Shown: positions 9,337 to 16,472 of the stretch, in pieces
Position numbering within the stretch: position 1 is the stretch's first letter
Layout: each line of letters opens with the position of its first letter
Assembly: GCA_937980205.1 (NCBI GenBank)
Contig: CALJKW010000039.1
Coordinates: 1-64,000 of the forward strand
DNA length: 64,000 nt
Direction: 5' to 3'
Source of the DNA: an uncultured Myxococcales bacterium
Lineage (GTDB): Bacteria > Myxococcota > Myxococcia > Myxococcales > Myxococcaceae
Notes under the pieces: generated by a model
Databases searched by the model: none
What the model was told of the DNA's origin: nothing
Seen by the model: only the letters and a program-made list of their open reading frames with translations
Program-made: the position numbers and the translations under genes

Positions 9337-10503
9337 ATGGGGCGTACATTCGTCTGGGGCAGCGCGCTGGTGATGTCGCTGCAGTTGATGTCGGGTTGTG
9401 GAGTACAGGAGGCGAGCATCGAAGGCGGCGGGGACGATGAGCTCGCCGCGAGCGCCGACAAGATCGTCGGCGGCACCGATGCGAACATCGCCGCGTTTCC
9501 GTACCAGGTCGCGTTGATGGACTCGTCGTTCTTCCAGTTCTGCGGAGGGACGATCTTGAACGCGAGCTGGATCGTCACGGCGCAGCACTGCGTCGAGGGC
9601 ATGAGCGCGTCGCGGCTGCGCATCGGCGCGGGCAGCTCGAAGCTGTCGACGATGCGCACGACGGGGCAGATCCGCTCGGTGTCGCAGATCATCCGCTTCT
9701 CCGGCTACACGAGCCCGGAGCGCGGCAAGGACATCGCGCTCGTCAAGCTCGCGACGCCGCTCGACCTGAGCGGCCCGAACGTGAAGGCGATCGGCATCGT
9801 GACGGCGGCAGACGCGTCGGCCGGAGCGACCGGCTCGGGCGTGGCGGCGCTGGTGAGCGGCTGGGGCACGCTCTCGGCGGGCGGCCGCTCGCCGGACACG
9901 CTGCAGAGCGCGACGGTGAACGTCATCAGCCAGGGCACGCTGCAGTCTCAGTACGGCAGCACCATCACGTCGGACCAGCTCGGCGCGTCCGCGCCCGGCC
10001 GCGACTCGTGCCAGGGTGACAGCGGCGGGCCGCTGGTCGTCACCGTCGGCGGAGTGAAGAAGCTCGCGGGCGTGGTGAGCTGGGGCAACGGCTGCGCGGA
10101 TCCGCGCTGGGCCGGCGTCTACGCGCGCGTGTCGTCGTTCGAGGCGTGGATCAACCAGAACGTCGGCGGGACGGTGACGCCGCCTCCTCCTCCGGCGGGC
10201 AACGACGTGCTGCTCGATCGCACCGGGGTGTCGGGCGCGCAGGGCACGTGGACGCGGTTCAGCGTCACGGTCCCCGCGGGCGCCACGAGCTTCACCGTCG
10301 TCACGCAGGGCGGCACGGGAGACGCCGACCTCTACGTGAGGTTCGGCACCGCGCCGTCGACGACGTCGTACAACTGCCGCCCCTACACCGACGGCAACAA
10401 CGAGACCTGCACCTTCTCGAATCCGCCGGCGGGAACGTGGCACATCGGCCTGCGCGGTTACTCTTCGTTCTCGGGAGTCTCGGTGCGCGCCACGCTGCCG
10501 TGA
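9337..10503 (+). CDS. Secreted trypsin-like serine protease (S1) with pre-peptidase C-terminal domain
   Basis: The ATG at 9337 is chosen over longer in-frame extensions because it has the AGGGG ribosome-binding site and begins directly with an export signal ending in a lipobox-like LMSGC (Cys21). A short propeptide ends in DK before IVGG (residues 43-46), the trypsin activation site. The catalytic triad is His84 (AQHC, rather than the usual AAHC), Asp132 (DIALVKL) and Ser229 (GDSGGP). The preceding RDSCQ places Asp at the specificity pocket, implying cleavage after Lys/Arg. A PPPPP linker leads to a PPC domain (about 290-388), usually removed or used for secretion. Probably an extracellular or surface protease. 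Confidence 0.93.
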   Translation: MGRTFVWGSALVMSLQLMSGCGVQEASIEGGGDDELAASADKIVGGTDANIAAFPYQVALMDSSFFQFCGGTILNASWIVTAQHCVEGMSASRLRIGAGSSKLSTMRTTGQIRSVSQIIRFSGYTSPERGKDIALVKLATPLDLSGPNVKAIGIVTAADASAGATGSGVAALVSGWGTLSAGGRSPDTLQSATVNVISQGTLQSQYGSTITSDQLGASAPGRDSCQGDSGGPLVVTVGGVKKLAGVVSWGNGCADPRWAGVYARVSSFEAWINQNVGGTVTPPPPPAGNDVLLDRTGVSGAQGTWTRFSVTVPAGATSFTVVTQGGTGDADLYVRFGTAPSTTSYNCRPYTDGNNETCTFSNPPAGTWHIGLRGYSSFSGVSVRATLP

Positions 10504-10525
10504 GCGGCGTTAAGCTCTGTCGAGG

Positions 10526-11074
10526 TTGGGATTCATCTTCAAGAAACGACCGGAGACGGCACCGTCCGATCCGCTGAAGGCCTACGACGGGATGATCGAG
10601 TCGCTCGACCGCCAGGCGGCGCAGGTGCGCCGCTCGGCGGCCACGCTGCTCGCGCTCAAGGGTGAGCTCGGGCGCGACAACGAGCGCTACGGCAAGCGCT
10701 GCGCCGAGATCGAGCAGCGCCTCGCCGCCGCGCAGGTGAAGGGCGACACCCGCGCCGAGAAGGCGCTCAAGCGGGATCTCGAGGAGTGCAGAGATCTCTG
10801 CGAGCAGACGCAGAAGGCGCTCGAGTCCGCGAACGACGACGCGCAGGTGCTGCTCGAGACGGCCGAAGATCTCGCCAGGCGGGCGCGGGAGCTCAAGAGC
10901 GAGCGGCTCTCCGCGTCGGCGCGGCTCAAGTCCGGGCAGGTCGTCAGCGGGGCGCTGAAGCAGCAGGCTGAGGAGTTCAACCGCGTCATGGCGATCGACG
11001 CGGCCCGCGACGAGGTCGAGAAGGCCAGGGCGCTCGCCGACATCTACCGCGAGGACGCGGAGAAGAAGCGGTGA
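10526..11074 (+). CDS. PspA/IM30-like coiled-coil protein
   Basis: A 182-aa protein, almost entirely charged alpha-helix with heptad character and no signal peptide. The only plausible in-frame start that keeps the N-terminus (MGFIFKKR, then DPLKAYDGMIESL) is TTG 10526; the next Met is 22 codons in. Its ribosome-binding site is poor (GAGG directly adjacent). The pattern resembles the PspA/Vipp1 (ESCRT-III-like) superfamily of membrane-associated coiled coils, but the length is shorter than the usual 220-250 residues, so assignment is by resemblance. It lies 22 bp after the protease gene on the same strand. Confidence 0.65.
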   Translation: MGFIFKKRPETAPSDPLKAYDGMIESLDRQAAQVRRSAATLLALKGELGRDNERYGKRCAEIEQRLAAAQVKGDTRAEKALKRDLEECRDLCEQTQKALESANDDAQVLLETAEDLARRARELKSERLSASARLKSGQVVSGALKQQAEEFNRVMAIDAARDEVEKARALADIYREDAEKKR

Positions 11075-11083
11075 GCGGTGGTG

Positions 11084-11596
11084 CTACCGACCGCGCTCCG
11101 CCCGATAGGTGCGGCACAGGTCCTGGTAGACCTTCCACGAGTGGACGATCCACTCCGTCTCCTTCGCGCTCACCTCGCGCACCGCCTTCGCCGGCGAGCC
11201 CAGGATGAAGCTGCGCGGGGGGAACTTCTTGCCGGGCGTGAGCAGCGAGCCGGCCCCCACGAAGCACCAGTCGCCGAGCTCGACGCCGTCGAGCAACACC
11301 GAGCCGATGCCGACGAGGCAGTTGTTCCCGACGGTGCAGCCGTGCAGCACGACGCGGTGGCCGACGGTGCACTCGACGCCGACGGACGTCTTCGACTGGC
11401 CGAGCGTGGCGTGCGCGATCGACCCGTCTTGAAAGCTGGTGCGCGCGCCGAGCGTGATGGCTCCGTTGTCGCCTCTCAAGACGCACGACGGCCACACCGA
11501 CGCCTCTTCTGCGATGTCGACCTCACCGATGAGCGAAGCAGCGGGGTGCACGTACGCGGTCGGATGAACCTTGGGCTCGAAGCTCTGGTAGCGCAT
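11084..11596 (-). CDS. Gamma-carbonic anhydrase family protein (left-handed beta-helix)
   Basis: The 170-aa product consists of hexapeptide repeats (I/V/L at every sixth residue) of the left-handed beta-helix, followed by a C-terminal helix (EWIVHSWKVYQDL). The three metal-ligand histidines of the YrdA/CaiE/gamma-CA group are present: AHATLG, VGHRVVLHGC. It starts at ATG 11596 (MRYQSFEPK); an upstream in-frame GTG would add nine residues, but the family normally starts close to this point. Members bind Zn or Fe, though many lack demonstrated carbonic anhydrase activity. It is convergent with the coiled-coil gene ending 9 bp away. Confidence 0.9.
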   Translation of the reverse strand: MRYQSFEPKVHPTAYVHPAASLIGEVDIAEEASVWPSCVLRGDNGAITLGARTSFQDGSIAHATLGQSKTSVGVECTVGHRVVLHGCTVGNNCLVGIGSVLLDGVELGDWCFVGAGSLLTPGKKFPPRSFILGSPAKAVREVSAKETEWIVHSWKVYQDLCRTYRAERGR

Positions 11597-11665
11597 GGGG
11601 GCCGCGAGGGTTGATCGCTTCACGCTTCGGCGGCAACAGGTAGGTGGGCTAGGTTCCCACTGCAC

Positions 11666-12946
11666 ATGCGCACGCGATGGCTCTTCGTTGCCGCACTCGC
11701 TGTTCCGCTGTTGGCCTGGGCACAGTCCGATCAAGAGCCGCGGGTGATCGTGGTGCCGTACCCGGGTTCGAGTGACGCGCGGCCCGATGCAGGGGCTCCC
11801 GCCGTCGCCGAGCCGCCGCCGCCTCCTCCTCCGGCGAACACCGAGCCGCCGCCGCCGGCGAACCCGCCGCCCCCCACGACGACGGGCTCGGGTGATCCGA
11901 ACGCGACGCCGCCTCCGCCGCAGTCCGACGCGCCGAAGACGATCGAGGCCCAGCCGGATCCGAACCTGCTGCCGCCGCCTCCTCCGCCCGAGAACCTGCA
12001 GCCGACGGAGGTGCCGTCGTCTCCGCCCAGCGCGATGCTCGACGGTCACCCGCGCGAGGGCGCGTTCCTCTCCGGCCCGGGCTCGCTGGCGTTCATCCTC
12101 CACCACACGCTGCTCGGGCTGACGGCGGGCGTCGCGACGCAGGTCTTCCCGCGCGTGCTGCACTCGAACCCGGACGTGCGCAGCTGCAATGACAAGATCG
12201 AGGTCAGCGCGTGCGCGCAGGGCGCCCGCCTCGCGTACCTCGGCGCCGGCCTCGTCGGCGCCGGCGTCGGCTTCGCGAGCTCGGCGGTCTGGCAGTTCTA
12301 CAACTGGATGAGCGAGCGGACCGCGTACTTCGGGATCGCGACGTCCATCATGGGCGGCATGTTCGGCGCGGGCCTCACGAACCTCATCGTCAACGACCCG
12401 AGCGCGACGTCGTGGGGCGCCTGGGCGGGCGCGCTCGCCGGAGCCTGGCTGCTCGCAGTCATCGGCGGCGGCGACCTGCCGATGAACAAGGGCATCCTGC
12501 TGGTGTCCGGCGGCTATTGGGCGCTGTTCTTCACCGGCATGATCGTGGCCATCGTCGCCACGACGAACAAGAACGTCGGAGACACCAGACCCGGCATCGA
12601 CGCGATGCTGATGGCGCCCGCACTCGGCGCCGGCGCGATGGCGCTGGCGCTGCTCAAGTTCAACCCGAGCTCGGCGCAGGTGCTGCGCGCGGATCTGTTC
12701 GGCACCGCCGCGGGTCTCGCGGTGCTGCTCATCTCGGGCCTCGTGCTCGGGCCGAACTTCGCGCACCCGGTGCCGTACATCCTCTCGGGCGTCGCCGCCG
12801 CCGGAGCCATCGCGACGGTCAGCCTGCTCTGGGCCGAGGCCGCGGAGAACCCGTCGCCGGTCGACACGCAGTCGCTGACGCCGGGCACCGCGCCGTCGCA
12901 GACGCCGGCTCCGGCGCCGAAGCCGAAGTACAAGGGCGTCTGGTAG
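11666..12946 (+). CDS. Hypothetical membrane protein with signal peptide and Pro-rich linker
   Basis: The 426-aa product has a signal peptide (MRTRWLFVAALAVPLLAWAQ) and then about 100 residues dominated by Pro, with several PPPPPP runs. From about residue 130 it has roughly eight Gly/Ala-rich hydrophobic segments, several helical enough to cross the membrane, and it finishes with another Pro/Ala tail. No known family is recognisable. The Pro-rich periplasmic spacer followed by a small-residue-rich membrane region is seen in other myxobacterial envelope proteins. Function unknown. Confidence 0.75.
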   Translation: MRTRWLFVAALAVPLLAWAQSDQEPRVIVVPYPGSSDARPDAGAPAVAEPPPPPPPANTEPPPPANPPPPTTTGSGDPNATPPPPQSDAPKTIEAQPDPNLLPPPPPPENLQPTEVPSSPPSAMLDGHPREGAFLSGPGSLAFILHHTLLGLTAGVATQVFPRVLHSNPDVRSCNDKIEVSACAQGARLAYLGAGLVGAGVGFASSAVWQFYNWMSERTAYFGIATSIMGGMFGAGLTNLIVNDPSATSWGAWAGALAGAWLLAVIGGGDLPMNKGILLVSGGYWALFFTGMIVAIVATTNKNVGDTRPGIDAMLMAPALGAGAMALALLKFNPSSAQVLRADLFGTAAGLAVLLISGLVLGPNFAHPVPYILSGVAAAGAIATVSLLWAEAAENPSPVDTQSLTPGTAPSQTPAPAPKPKYKGVW

Positions 12947-12949
12947 CGC

Positions 12950-13564
12950 TCACATCCCGTAGCCGACGAGCAGGCTCGGCCAGATCGTCGAGCCGGTGAC
13001 GGACGGGTAGAAGTTCAGCCGGAACTCGAAGCGGAGCATCGCGAGCGGCAAGCCCGCGAGCGTGCCGACGAGCACGAGCGGCCAGGTGATGTCCTCCATC
13101 CAGTCGGCCCAGCTGTGGTTGGGGCCCCAGGAGCCGCCGTCGGCGAAGGCGTTGCCGCCGAGGCCGATGCCGAGGTGAAAGACCTCGGTGGCGGGGCGGC
13201 CGAGCCACGCGGCGCCGCCGCCGGCGCCGAGCCAGAGCACCGCCCACGGCACGAGCAGGCCGCCCTGCGGCGCGAGCATGAGCTCGAGGCGGACCTCGGC
13301 GCCGAAGGCTCCGACGCCGCGGTCGACGCCGATCTCGCCCTCGAACAGGAAGGCGATGGCGGGGGTGATGTACTTCGGGTTGAGGTTCCGGTCCGGCGGA
13401 GCGATGAGCGCGAAGCGCGGGCCGAGGGCGAGGTTGACGCCGCGGTTGGCGCCGAAGCGGAACGAGGTGCCGGCCGCGACGCCCCAGCGCGAGGTCGGAG
13501 CGGGCGGCTTGTGCGCCTGCTCTTCGAAGACGGAGAGCGTCGTCAGTGCCAGGGCGAGCAGCAC
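12950..13564 (-). CDS. Hypothetical secreted/outer-membrane protein
   Basis: A 204-aa protein starting at GTG 13564 with a short signal sequence (MLLALALTTLSVFEEQ). The mature part has Gly-rich, aromatic beta-strand-like segments and several conserved-looking Trp residues (GGSWGPNHSWADWMEDITW). The pattern suggests a small barrel or surface protein, but the strand between about 150 and 170 is hydrophobic enough to be a helix. It is convergent with the gene ending at 12946, 3 bp apart. Not assignable to a family. Confidence 0.65.
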   Translation of the reverse strand: MLLALALTTLSVFEEQAHKPPAPTSRWGVAAGTSFRFGANRGVNLALGPRFALIAPPDRNLNPKYITPAIAFLFEGEIGVDRGVGAFGAEVRLELMLAPQGGLLVPWAVLWLGAGGGAAWLGRPATEVFHLGIGLGGNAFADGGSWGPNHSWADWMEDITWPLVLVGTLAGLPLAMLRFEFRLNFYPSVTGSTIWPSLLVGYGM

Positions 13565-13669
13565 GGTTCTCTAAAGTGACAGTTTGTCTAAAGGCGGGGA
13601 AGGGCGGCGGCGACAACGTTGCGGGATCGTTCAGGCCGCGCTGGCACCCGCGTTGCTCAACGAGCCGCC

Positions 13670-14212
13670 ATGCGTTGGGCACTTCAATGGCTCTCGGGTT
13701 GGTTGTTCCTGCTCTGGGCGATTCACGAGGCGGGGCAGCGTCCCGCGCGGGAGGCGCACGAACCCGCCGCCGTCGCTTCGCACGTGGAGGAGCCGCGCTC
13801 CGCGGAGGCGTCGCCGGCCCCCGAAGAGACGACCTACGATGACCCTGTTCGCTGTGGCGTGCGGCGCACGTGCCTCGCTGCTCGAGAGCTCTCGCCGGAG
13901 GTCTTCGAGATCACCGCGCTGCAGGTGGGTCGCAACGACTGCGGCCGGCTGGTGCCGGCGTTCCACAACGGGCGGCCCATCGGGCTCAAGCTGTTCTCCC
14001 CACCCCCGAGCCTGGGGTTGCAGAGCGGCGACACGGTGCTCGCCGTGAACGGGCAGCGGCTCACGACGCCGGACGAGGCGCTCGCCGTCTACGCGACGCT
14101 CGCACGTACCCGGCGCTTCGAGGTGGACCTCGAGCGTGACGGCCTCCTGTTGAAGAGGACGTACGTGCTCTCCGAGCGCCTCAACGCCCTGCTCGACCAG
14201 GCGGTGTACTGA
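13670..14212 (+). CDS. PDZ-domain protein resembling type II secretion GspC
   Basis: A 180-aa protein with one N-terminal membrane segment (residues about 4-18), a Pro/Glu/Ala linker, and a C-terminal domain of about 100 residues. This domain shows the GspC homology/PDZ pattern: GLKLFSPPPSLGLQSGDTVLAVNGQRLTTPDEAL, then RRFEVDLERDG. GspC links the outer-membrane secretin to the inner-membrane platform. No other gsp genes are nearby, and the HR domain before the PDZ is minimal, so it may be a stand-alone PDZ scaffold. A periplasmic domain anchored in the inner membrane is inferred. Start: ATG 13670, immediately before the membrane segment. Confidence 0.75.
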   Translation: MRWALQWLSGWLFLLWAIHEAGQRPAREAHEPAAVASHVEEPRSAEASPAPEETTYDDPVRCGVRRTCLAARELSPEVFEITALQVGRNDCGRLVPAFHNGRPIGLKLFSPPPSLGLQSGDTVLAVNGQRLTTPDEALAVYATLARTRRFEVDLERDGLLLKRTYVLSERLNALLDQAVY

Positions 14213-14221
14213 AGGCGACGG

Positions 14222-15550
14222 TCAGGCCGCGGCGCGGGGCCGTGACGAATCGCCGGTCCACGTCGCGGTCTTCCCGCCGACGACGTACAGGACCTCGGCA
14301 GGCACCTTGCGATCGACGGCGAGCTTCGCGGCCTCGATGAGCACCGGCATGAACATCGAAGGCCGCAGCCAGCCGGTCTTCGGCGCGACGCCGGTCATCA
14401 TCTTTCCCCACTCGTACAGAATCTTGGAGCCCTTCTTCTGCATCACGCGCGCAGAGGCCTCCACGAAGATGGGGAACCGCGTGTAGACCTTCGCCATCAT
14501 GGCGGAGAACCAGAAGTCGTGGCCGAACTGCTTCATCCAGCGGGCCTCGTAGCGCTTGAGGCGCTTCTCGCTGAGGTCGCCGATCTCGAGCGCCGAGATG
14601 AGCTCCTCGGCCGCGAGCCAGCCGCCGTCCATCGCGGTGTGAATGCCTTCGCCGGTGAGCGGGTCGATGTGGCCGGCCGCGTCGCCGATCACCAGCATCT
14701 GCTCGTGGTAGCTCTTCACCTTCGCGCCCAGGCGCAGCGGAGCGCCCTTCATCTTCTCGACGACCGCGTTCGGGCCGACGGCCTTCGAGATGAGCGGGTG
14801 CTCGCGCAAGAGCTTCTCGTGGATCTCGCGCAGGTCCTCGGTCTTCGCGTTGCCGCCGGGGATGATGTACACGCAGAAGTTGACGTCGCCGTCGCCTTCC
14901 TTGAACAGCGCGCAGTAACCGGGGATCAGCTCGGTCGTGTAGAACGCGACGCCGTCGGCCTCGAAGTTGTGCGTGCCGGCCTTCACGTACGCGCGGCTGC
15001 AGATGCCGTCGGGCTGCGGGATGTCGTGGCCGAGCGTCTGCAGCACGTGGCTGTGCGCTCCGTCGGCGGCGACGAACGCGCGCGCCTCGAACGTCGTCGG
15101 CGTGCCTTCGGCGCTCACCTGAATCGTCCAGATCTTGCGCGCCTTGTCGAGCGTCGCGCCGGTGAACGTGTGGTGCTCGCGCAGGTCGGCGCCCGCGCGC
15201 TTCGCGGCCGCCGCCATCTTCTCGTCGAGGTCCATGCGCTTGACGGCGATCACCAGCTTCTGGCCGAACGAGTGCTGCGAGTCGCCGACGAAGCCGCGGC
15301 CGGACGGCGCGACGAGGCCGCCGAGCAGCGACCAGTTGCCCTTCTTCTCGGCCTCGAGCTCCTGCAGCACGCCCATCTTCGCCATGTGGTTCTGGGCGTT
15401 CAGACACACCGCGTCGCCGCAGATCTTGTCGCGGGGGAACTTTCGCTTCTCGAGCAGCAGCACGCGCTTGCCTGCCTTCGCGAGGTACCACGCACACGTC
15501 GCTCCACTCGGGCCGGCGCCCACGATGCACACGTCGAAGATTTCGCTCAT
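14222..15550 (-). CDS. Geranylgeranyl reductase-family FAD-dependent oxidoreductase
   Basis: The ATG at 15550 is preceded by an excellent ribosome-binding site (AGGAGAGGG read on the minus strand), which fixes the start and excludes an 18-codon extension. The 442-aa product opens with the FAD dinucleotide motif VGAGPSGATCAWYL and has the third FAD motif GDAAGHIDPLTGEGIHTAMD near residue 290. Its layout fits the geranylgeranyl reductase/PHBH-like group (ChlP, archaeal lipid reductases, halogenase relatives), which reduce or hydroxylate isoprenoid or aromatic substrates. In myxobacteria such enzymes may act on menaquinone or isoprenoid lipids; the substrate is not evident here. Confidence 0.9.
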   Translation of the reverse strand: MSEIFDVCIVGAGPSGATCAWYLAKAGKRVLLLEKRKFPRDKICGDAVCLNAQNHMAKMGVLQELEAEKKGNWSLLGGLVAPSGRGFVGDSQHSFGQKLVIAVKRMDLDEKMAAAAKRAGADLREHHTFTGATLDKARKIWTIQVSAEGTPTTFEARAFVAADGAHSHVLQTLGHDIPQPDGICSRAYVKAGTHNFEADGVAFYTTELIPGYCALFKEGDGDVNFCVYIIPGGNAKTEDLREIHEKLLREHPLISKAVGPNAVVEKMKGAPLRLGAKVKSYHEQMLVIGDAAGHIDPLTGEGIHTAMDGGWLAAEELISALEIGDLSEKRLKRYEARWMKQFGHDFWFSAMMAKVYTRFPIFVEASARVMQKKGSKILYEWGKMMTGVAPKTGWLRPSMFMPVLIEAAKLAVDRKVPAEVLYVVGGKTATWTGDSSRPRAAA

Positions 15551-15639
15551 TCCCTCTCCTTGAAAAGCGGACGCCGACCTACGCGTAACAGGCTTGCAAC
15601 GCAAGGGGGAGGGCGGGAGTCTAGGAGCCCAACAGGCCC

Positions 15640-15936
15640 ATGAAGCGGCGGCGCAAAGACAGCGCGAAGTCGTTACTCTACAAGGTGGTGGAGATCTCGA
15701 ACGTGGACGAGGCCAGCCTCGAGCGCACGGTGAACGAATGGGTCCGCAAAGGGTGGACCCTGGACGGAGTCCAGTTCGCGATGCGCGAGTCCAGCAAGCG
15801 GCCGTCGATGGCGTTCGTCTTCTTCACGCGCATGGGCGAGGCGACCGAGCTGTCCGTGGCGGCTCCTCCGCCGGTCGAGCGCGAGAGCGCGTGGGAGCGG
15901 CTGCGCAAGCTCGCCGAAGGCGGTGACGAGCCATGA
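15640..15936 (+). CDS. DUF4177-like small protein
   Basis: A 98-aa protein with a basic N-terminus (MKRRRKDSAK). Its core (YKVVEISNVDEASLERTVNEWVRKGWTLDGV, then AFVFFTR) matches the pattern of the small alpha/beta DUF4177 domain: a strand, a helix ending in GW, and two strands. It is the first of three overlapping genes: its stop shares four bases with the RDD gene (ATGA). AGGAG lies 12 bases upstream of the ATG. Molecular function unknown; probably cytoplasmic. Confidence 0.75.
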   Translation: MKRRRKDSAKSLLYKVVEISNVDEASLERTVNEWVRKGWTLDGVQFAMRESSKRPSMAFVFFTRMGEATELSVAAPPPVERESAWERLRKLAEGGDEP

Positions 15937-16472
15937 GCCTCAAGCTCGTCAGACCCGGTGACCCGAAGTGGGACTACCCGAAGGCCTCGATGTGGCTGCG
16001 CGGCGGCGCGCGCCTCGTCGACATCGGCATCGCGTGGCTGCTCTACGCGTCGACGGGCCCGGCCGGCATCGTGATGGCGCTGCTCTACATCCTCTTCGCC
16101 GACGCGATGATCTACGGGCAGAGCCTCGGCAAGAAGCTCTTCGGGGTGAAGGCCATCTTCCTCCCGACGCGCAGCGTCGTGCGCCACCGCGACAGCGTGC
16201 TGCGCAACGCGCCGTTCGGGCTCGTCGTCATCCTGGCCATGATGCCCGACCTCGGCTTCAAGGCGTTCATCGGCGGCACCATCGTCATCGGTGGCATCGA
16301 GGCCTTCCGCGCGTGGAGAGATCCGCAGGGCCTGAGGCTCGGCGATCTCTGGGCGCAGACGCAGGTGATCGACGGCAAAGAGCCGGCAGCGCAGGCCGAC
16401 GCGATTCCGCGCCAGGCCGAGGAAGAGGCCCGCGCGACTGGACGCGCGAACAAAGACGCGCCCGAGAGCTGA
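15933..16472 (+). CDS. RDD family membrane protein
   Basis: A 179-aa protein with three to four hydrophobic segments and the RDD-type signature RGGARLVDIGIAW at the first segment (Arg, Asp), then GQSLGKKLFGVKAI and RDSVLRNAPFG typical of the family. The C-terminal 40 residues are Ala/Glu-rich and cytoplasmic. RDD proteins are small inner-membrane proteins of mostly unknown function, some linked to Na+/H+ antiport or to stress. It overlaps the DUF4177-like gene by 4 bp and the ATP-grasp gene by 1 bp, a tight operon that suggests functional linkage to the ligase. Confidence 0.85.
   Translation: MSLKLVRPGDPKWDYPKASMWLRGGARLVDIGIAWLLYASTGPAGIVMALLYILFADAMIYGQSLGKKLFGVKAIFLPTRSVVRHRDSVLRNAPFGLVVILAMMPDLGFKAFIGGTIVIGGIEAFRAWRDPQGLRLGDLWAQTQVIDGKEPAAQADAIPRQAEEEARATGRANKDAPES

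Noticed and set aside
11800..12040. Proline-codon runs (CCG/CCT) as a tandem repeat or CRISPR-like array
   Set aside because: They code for a Pro-rich linker of a signal-peptide-bearing protein; no regular spacer-repeat structure.
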